DNA of 34,009 nt. It comes from Oscillospiraceae bacterium. Its GTDB lineage: Bacteria; Bacillota; Clostridia; Oscillospirales; Oscillospiraceae. The stretch covers positions 1-34,009 of the forward strand of contig CAJTCG010000024.1 in NCBI GenBank assembly GCA_910574635.1, in the 5' to 3' direction. Positions 30,473-34,009 of the stretch are shown here, piece after piece. Position numbers and translations under genes: made by a program. The notes under the pieces are model-generated. The model did no database searches, was not told the origin of the DNA, and worked only from the letters and a program-made list of their open reading frames with translations. The stretch's first letter is position 1. Each line of letters starts with the position of its first letter.

Positions 30473-30814
30473 TTATGTGCGGTTTTCTGCGGTTTTCTGG
30501 TTTTGGTAGAGCTTAATCCAATCCGACAACCGCATAACCACCGCCCACGGCTCACGGGACCGGCGGAAGAAGACGGCGGGAAGCCCGTCCTCGAACCGCT
30601 GTGCGTCCCTCTCCGCCTGGACCAACCATTCAGACAACCGCAGTTGTTCCGCCCTCTTGCACTCGACATGTATACCATCGAGGCCGCAAAGGTCCGGCTC
30701 CGTCCCATAGCTCAGGGCCCGCCCCGGCTCCACGTTGTAGCCGTAGCCCTGGAGGAGTTTGGCAAGCTCCCTTTCGGCGTTCCTGCCTTTGACCTGGGAT
30801 TTCCTGCCGCCCAT
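30473..30814 (-). CDS. PD-(D/E)XK nuclease, Holliday-junction-resolvase-like
   Basis: This 113-residue protein matches the Hjc-like nuclease pattern: KGRNAERELAKLLQGYGYNV (Glu14), GTEPDLCGLDGIHVECKR (Asp41, Glu51, Lys53). The core E...PD...ExK is complete, so an active DNA nuclease is likely, perhaps for recombination or replication intermediates of the element. The ATG at 30814 is preferred (GGGGGATGATGAT before it); the frame extends upstream into the previous gene. It is the last gene of the minus-strand replication operon. Confidence 0.78.
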   Translation of the reverse strand: MGGRKSQVKGRNAERELAKLLQGYGYNVEPGRALSYGTEPDLCGLDGIHVECKRAEQLRLSEWLVQAERDAQRFEDGLPAVFFRRSREPWAVVMRLSDWIKLYQNQKTAENRT

Positions 30815-30818
30815 ATCA

Positions 30819-30986
30819 TCATCCCCCCGGCGAAAACAACATGCCGACATTTCCGCCGCCAAGACTGATAATCTGTGCGCCCTGCTCCTGTGCGGTAGTC
30901 AGCATACACCCCGGCCTGTCCTGGTATCGGTCCGGGCAATCCTGGTTACATGGCTTTTTATCAATGGGGCAAATTACTTGCTTCAT
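30819..30986 (-). CDS. Cys-rich 55-residue protein
   Basis: A short protein with CPIDKKPCNQDCPDRYQDRP, then GC, giving four or five cysteines that could bind a metal ion, followed by a hydrophobic, Gly-rich end. I do not recognise the family, although similar small Cys-rich proteins occur in clostridial phages. AAGGAGAACAC precedes the ATG. It ends 4 bases before the nuclease start, so the two are coupled. Confidence 0.6.
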   Translation of the reverse strand: MKQVICPIDKKPCNQDCPDRYQDRPGCMLTTAQEQGAQIISLGGGNVGMLFSPGG

Positions 30987-31006
30987 GTGTTCTCCTTCTT
31001 TCTCAA

Positions 31007-31069
31007 GGGACAAAAGGGACAATAAGGACAAAAGCCCCCCATATATTCACCTTTTGTCCCTTTTGTCCT
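31007..31069. repeat. Nonameric repeats, three forward and two inverted
   Basis: GGGACAAAA, GGGACAATA and AGGACAAAA follow one another without gaps (31007-31033). After an 18-base AT/C-rich spacer, the inverse TTTTGTCCC and TTTTGTCCT follow (31052-31069). They lie between the DUF3987 stop and the Cys-rich gene. They can form a hairpin and also look like iterons. Confidence 0.85.
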
Positions 31070-31074
31070 TTTCG

Positions 31075-32703
31075 TCATTTGGCTCCCGGGTTTAAAATGA
31101 TCTTTTCCGTGGGTCGTCCACCAGTGCTGATCCTGTCAATGTAAATGTATCCACGGTCTACTAGGACCTTAAGCCCAGGTTCCATGTCCTCAACAGTGCG
31201 AATCCTTCCATCACATTGCCGGAACAGATCACGCTTGCTAAGTTGCTGCCATCCACCCGCCAACAGCTTTTTCAAAATGTATTTGGCGTCCTTGACTTCT
31301 TGTCTCTCCGCAAGGCCAATGATCTGAAATGCCGCTTTGGTATGTTCAAGGAAGTATTCTCCGATGGTCTGCGCCGCCTGCATAGTCTCCAACGAAACCG
31401 GGACTTGTGCTGCCTCTTGGAAATACTGGCAGCAGTGGAGGACGCCGCAAAGCCGCATCACCTGCCCGTGGAATTTCCCTGCCCATGATTCTAGGTCTTC
31501 ACTGAAATCATCGGCCAGGCGTTGCTCCAGGTGGTTAAAGAACCGTTCTGCTTCTTGGTCCGCCTCCGGGGAAAGTCTGATTGTTTGGGCTTCGCCGTCT
31601 ACAGACAGCAACGCATAGATCGCCGCCGTGTAATCTTCTTCAATCTCTTTTGGGACGGGCTGGGTTCTGTATCGCCGCTTCCCAACAAGGGATTTTGGGA
31701 GTGAGTACAGAGGACGGGAGAGAAACCCACGGCCTTCAAACTCTCGATTGTTCATAATCGCTTCAAGAACCACCGGCTGGACCATCAGCAGCATCGTCAA
31801 TGTAGGATGTTCGATTGTTTCCTGTTCCCGGCCTTTACGGTCCACCCTCAGCGGAGAGCCGCTATAAGATTTTAGAAAAACATCAAGATTTACTCTGCCG
31901 TTGCTGTACTTCCCGGCGATGGTGTCGAAGATACCACCTTCATCGGATACAAGGCCCATCCTCCCCCCATTAGCCGCCATCAGGGAGACAAGCGCCTCCG
32001 GCGTAGTATCGTCGGCCAGCAGACGGAGGGGCGTCACGGCGTTGCTCTCCAGGGCAGACAATCCGTCTTGCACTCTCGCAATATCATCTAGGCTGACAGG
32101 GTTCTTTGATGTCGGCTTTGCCGCCGCCTCCTTCATGTTTGCCAGTTGCTTCCTCATAACATCCCGGCGCATCATGTATTCATCAATAAGAGGTTTCCGG
32201 CGCTTGTTCTCCTCCTTCTCAAAGGAGTAAATCGGGCGGGACATAACCTCTAGGGCCGGAGTCTTGCGTTCGGACGGGCGGGCAATTGTCACGATATAGC
32301 TGTTCAGTGGTTCCACCCATCCAGGTTTCGGATTGATGATGAATCTGCCTTGAACGCTAAGGCCAGCCACGGCAAGAGCTGCCGCCGCTGTCATGCCGGG
32401 GTCCACCTGCAAGCTCTCCGCCGTGGCCGCCGCCATATCCTTCAAGACGGGAGGAAGACTATCAAGCGGGAAGTTTGGAAGGTTAGATGTGTTCGGCGGG
32501 CCAAAAGGGTCAAAAATGCCAAAAGGGTTTACGATATCTTCCATATCTGGGTCCGCAATGCTCCCGCCACGCTCCAGAATCTTGGAACATGAGGAAACAA
32601 GCTCGTCCATTGATATGCCCTGATCTAAATACCGCTTGATGGTTTCCGAGGACATGCCGTTTTCCAGCAGGAAGGAAAGCCCGTCTCTCTTTTGCTCGTC
32701 CAA
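31075..32703 (-). CDS. DUF3987-domain protein (YfjI-like)
   Basis: This 542-residue protein has an N-terminal region of about 100 residues and then the DUF3987 domain: LPPVLKDMAAATAESLQVDP, VTIARPSERKTPALEVMSRP (a modified P-loop), LADDTTPEALVSLMAANGGR and GLVSDEGGIFDTIAGKYSNG. Proteins of this family are found in phages, plasmids and islands and are thought to act in replication, often in place of a helicase-primase. A C-terminal winged-helix-like part (LSKRDLFRQCDGRIRTVEDM) may bind DNA. It starts with TTG immediately after the stop of the previous gene (TAATTG), so translation is coupled. It is the main candidate for the element's replication protein. Confidence 0.85.
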   Translation of the reverse strand: MDEQKRDGLSFLLENGMSSETIKRYLDQGISMDELVSSCSKILERGGSIADPDMEDIVNPFGIFDPFGPPNTSNLPNFPLDSLPPVLKDMAAATAESLQVDPGMTAAAALAVAGLSVQGRFIINPKPGWVEPLNSYIVTIARPSERKTPALEVMSRPIYSFEKEENKRRKPLIDEYMMRRDVMRKQLANMKEAAAKPTSKNPVSLDDIARVQDGLSALESNAVTPLRLLADDTTPEALVSLMAANGGRMGLVSDEGGIFDTIAGKYSNGRVNLDVFLKSYSGSPLRVDRKGREQETIEHPTLTMLLMVQPVVLEAIMNNREFEGRGFLSRPLYSLPKSLVGKRRYRTQPVPKEIEEDYTAAIYALLSVDGEAQTIRLSPEADQEAERFFNHLEQRLADDFSEDLESWAGKFHGQVMRLCGVLHCCQYFQEAAQVPVSLETMQAAQTIGEYFLEHTKAAFQIIGLAERQEVKDAKYILKKLLAGGWQQLSKRDLFRQCDGRIRTVEDMEPGLKVLVDRGYIYIDRISTGGRPTEKIILNPGAK

Positions 32704-32868
32704 TTATCCTGTTCCTCCCCCTGCCGCCATGTCTTGGATTTGACGGACCGCCGCCGACTGTGCTAAAATGCAGATAGGACCGGGGCTTTCGTGGTTGTTG
32801 GTTTCCGGCTCTGTCGCCCGCTTCGGTGTTGCCTCACCGGGGCGGGCACCTTCATAGTCCTTCTTCAT
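32704..32868 (-). CDS. Hypothetical 54-residue linker gene
   Basis: A short, polar, probably disordered protein (EGARPGEATPKRATEPETNN, then a helical ILAQSAAVRQIQDM). No family is recognised. The start overlaps the stop of the HTH gene (ATGA) with GGAGGCGGCGGG before it, and its stop abuts the DUF3987 start. Its coupling on both sides is the main reason to accept it as real. Confidence 0.55.
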   Translation of the reverse strand: MKKDYEGARPGEATPKRATEPETNNHESPGPICILAQSAAVRQIQDMAAGGGTG

Positions 32869-33050
32869 CCCGCCGCCTCCAGAAACGCTTCCACGTCCTC
32901 CAGGCATACAAGATACTTCTGCCCGATTTTCGTCGAGGGAATAGTCCCTGCGATTATCAGCCGCCGGAGGGCGGTCTTAGTGAGGGCACAGTTGGGGTCT
33001 GCGGTGATTAGTTCCTCATAAAGGGTGTTGATGGTTCTTGGTTTTTTCAT
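32865..33050 (-). CDS. Excisionase-like helix-turn-helix protein
   Basis: This 61-residue protein has a MerR/excisionase-type winged helix: LTKTALRRLIIAGTIPSTKI, then GQKYLVCLEDVEAFLEAAG. The pattern (helix-turn-helix, then K.G..Y.V....VE.FL) matches Xis-type DNA-binding proteins. It may help the integrase excise the element, or control its replication operon, of which it is the first gene. GAGAGGAG lies a little far (about 12 bases) from the ATG. Confidence 0.78.
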   Translation of the reverse strand: MKKPRTINTLYEELITADPNCALTKTALRRLIIAGTIPSTKIGQKYLVCLEDVEAFLEAAG

Positions 33051-33085
33051 TTGACGAACTTTCTCCTCTCGTAGTTTGTGATTTC

Positions 33086-33114
33086 ATTATATCAGCAAAC
33101 ACATGTTCTGGCAA
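33086..33114 (-). promoter_or_regulatory. Promoter of the excisionase/DUF3987 operon
   Basis: Minus strand TTGCCA (33114-33109), 17-bp spacer, perfect TATAAT (33091-33086). Confidence 0.75.
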
Positions 33115-33119
33115 TGCTT

Positions 33120-33489
33120 ATTCTAATAATAAGTTCTCACTAAAAAACATAACCTGAGGTTTCTTGTAATTTATCACAACAATAAATTCAATATCCGCTT
33201 ATTATAGTTTCTAAGGATTCTTGCAAAATGCGAATAACTTTACGCAAACAGGAAACATTATTCCGTAAAAAATCCATTTGCGTCTATTCTGTAAATTTAT
33301 TTGTGGTCATTTTGCACAATACCCCGTAGCTGTCCAAACTGGTTCATCTTTTTGGCGCACATTTAGCGCACAAGGATACGAAAAACCATCGTAGTTTTTA
33401 GGAGGCCATGAAAAGGAAGAACCCGCAAACCCTGTAATTGCAAGGGCTTGCGGGAGGGTCTAAAAGGCTATGAAAAGTAAAATCCTCAA
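33120..33489. other. AT-rich non-coding end of the element
   Basis: No gene is supported. It includes the 21-bp arm-like repeat and a hairpin of CCCGCAA with TTGCGGG (33422-33454) preceded by a short reading frame (MKRKNPQTL) with AGGAGG. The hairpin may stop transcription before attR. Confidence 0.5.
33352..33372 (+). repeat. 21-bp direct repeat near attR (possible integrase arm site)
   Basis: Same sequence and orientation as 25922-25942 with one difference (C for T in GCGYACA). Confidence 0.65.
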
Positions 33490-33535
33490 TTCGGGACCAT
33501 GAGGCCGTGGGTTCAAATCCCGCCACTCGGACCAC
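33490..33535 (+). repeat. attR, 46-bp copy of the tRNA-Pro 3' part
   Basis: Identical to 25800-25845. It lacks the 5' half of the tRNA, so it is not a gene. The IS256-family element begins only 22 bases further on. Confidence 0.93.
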
Positions 33536-33592
33536 CGGGGAACCCTGGAACCGCAATGATAAGGTAGAATAAGTTTCGCAAAAAGAAAAAGA

Positions 33593-33664
33593 GACATAGT
33601 TTGCAGAGCTCTGTTAGAATGAAGTAGCGACACACCATTCTGAAAGGAGACTGCAAACTATGTC
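33593..33664 (+). repeat. Inverted repeat over the transposase start
   Basis: GACATAGTTTGCAG (33593-33606) pairs with CTGCAAACTATGTC (33651-33664), and inside it AGAATG (33616-33621) pairs with CATTCT (33636-33641). The ATG is within the outer stem, and the AAGGAGA site lies in the internal loop. Confidence 0.85.
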
Positions 33665-34009
33665 CGAGAAGATTGTACAGCTAAATGAGGAAGTAATCAA
33701 GGGTGAGCTAAAGGAGCTTGTGCGAGGCAGCGTGGAGGAAACGCTCAAAGAACTGCTGGAGGCAGAGGCGGAGAAGCTGACACAGGCGGCGCGGTACGAG
33801 CGCAATGAGCAGCGGCAGGGGTACCGCAGTGGCCACTACAGCCGTAATCTTACCACGACTTCCGGGGATGTCACCCTGAAGGTGCCCAAACTCAAGGGAA
33901 TCTCTTTTGAGACTGCTATCATTGAGCGGTACCGCCGCCGGGAGAGCAGTGTGGAGGAAGCGCTCATAGAGATGTACCTGGCCGGTGTATCGGTGCGGCG
34001 TGTGGAGGA
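33660..34009 (+). CDS. IS256-family (Mutator-type) transposase, N-terminal part
   Basis: The 116 codons present encode an acidic helical start (MSEKIVQLNEEVIKGELKEL), then YERNEQRQGYRSGHYSRNLT, LTTTSGDVTLKVPKLKG, and ERYRRRESSVEEALIEMYLA, with GVSVRRVE at the window edge. This is the standard N-terminal DNA-binding half of IS256-family transposases; the DDE domain would follow outside the window. AAAGGAGA precedes the ATG but is predicted to fold with it. The frame is intact as far as seen. Confidence 0.92.
   Translation, partial: MSEKIVQLNEEVIKGELKELVRGSVEETLKELLEAEAEKLTQAARYERNEQRQGYRSGHYSRNLTTTSGDVTLKVPKLKGISFETAIIERYRRRESSVEEALIEMYLAGVSVRRVE

Larger units (their letters stand above)
25846..33535. 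mobile_element. 7.7-kb integrative element in tRNA-Pro
   Basis: Bounded by the 46-bp att repeats. It encodes a tyrosine integrase beside attL, an excisionase-like protein towards attR, a DUF3987 protein, a PD-(D/E)XK nuclease, a toxin-antitoxin pair with a tandem RHH protein, and several unknown small genes. No structural phage, packaging, relaxase or type IV secretion gene is seen. Its layout resembles small satellites or non-autonomous integrative islands that need a helper to move. Base composition is lower in GC than the flanking host genes, especially in its intergenic parts. Confidence 0.85.
33558..34009 (+). mobile_element. IS256-family element, right copy (partial, cut by window edge)
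   Basis: Starts with GATAAGGTAGAATAAG, identical to the inverse of the left end at 131, followed by a leader and a transposase start. The rest lies beyond the window. Its orientation is opposite to the left copy. Confidence 0.88.

Noticed and set aside
31007..31069. CRISPR array
   Set aside because: Units are 9 bp, contiguous and partly inverted, with no spacers and no cas genes in the window.
33490..33535. Second tRNA-Pro gene
   Set aside because: Only the part from the anticodon loop to the CCA end is present; acceptor 5' strand, D arm and promoter are missing. It is the att duplicate.
33614..33805. Ser-rich minus-strand protein at the right end
   Set aside because: It is the reverse of the IS256-family transposase start and has low-complexity composition.

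Overview
The window looks like a chromosomal segment of a GC-rich (about 60%) gut Firmicute of class Clostridia, probably Oscillospiraceae-like. This rests on Gram-positive Shine-Dalgarno sites and sigma-A promoters, M-box and lysine riboswitches, a DUF1540 protein, a sporulation sigma-K gene fragment, and Clostridia-type mobile-element parts (large serine recombinase, MobC-like and ParB-like pieces). The species cannot be named from sequence alone. Both ends lie inside copies of one IS256-family element in opposite orientation, each reading outward, so the window may be a contig broken at that repeat.

Host part, 1 to 21.8 kb. After the left IS256 end and an integrase relic (117-759) come a DUF1540 protein, a split TauE/SafE exporter, a HAD phosphatase and an NTF2-like protein. 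MgtE (minus) sits behind an M-box riboswitch and terminator, divergent from a GH13 glycosidase. A Crp/Fnr regulator (minus) faces a molybdenum operon (7.3-13.4 kb: moaA, moaC, MOSC, moeA-like, modA, modB, modC, mogA-like). A palindrome in their intergenic region is centred where a class II activator would bind. XdhC, a molybdo-hydroxylase maturation factor, converges on the operon and is preceded by a TraX-family membrane protein and an unknown 90-residue protein. A NhaC-family transporter follows, with a full lysine riboswitch, so it is most likely a lysine transporter. Next are an aminotransferase, a Dabb protein, a hexapeptide acetyltransferase, a phosphoesterase, a GNAT fragment and a GIY-YIG protein.

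Damaged mobile region, 21.8 to 25.5 kb. The first 67 codons of sigK (pro-sigma-K) are present, then the gene breaks off. Beyond it lie an IS630-family element with a broken transposase, a ParB fragment, an internally deleted IS5-family element, the first ~45 codons of a large serine recombinase, a TnpW-like ORF and two MobC-like genes. This resembles the wreck of a skin-like or Tn4451-like element in sigK. The recombinase that would be expected to excise it is destroyed here.

Integrative element, 25.8 to 33.5 kb. A tRNA-Pro(CGG) gene has a 46-bp exact duplicate of its 3' part 7.7 kb downstream, which defines attL and attR. Between them are a tyrosine integrase with an extra HTH domain, three short genes, a divergent control region with three palindromic operators, and a protein with two tandem ribbon-helix-helix units coupled to a RelE/ParE-type toxin-antitoxin pair. 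There follow a palindrome-rich gap, a PD-(D/E)XK nuclease, a Cys-rich peptide, nonameric repeats, a DUF3987 protein, a small linker gene and an excisionase-like HTH. No capsid, portal, relaxase or conjugation gene is seen, so it resembles a small satellite or integrative island. Its control region, tandem RHH protein, palindrome cluster and repeats are the least explained parts of the window.
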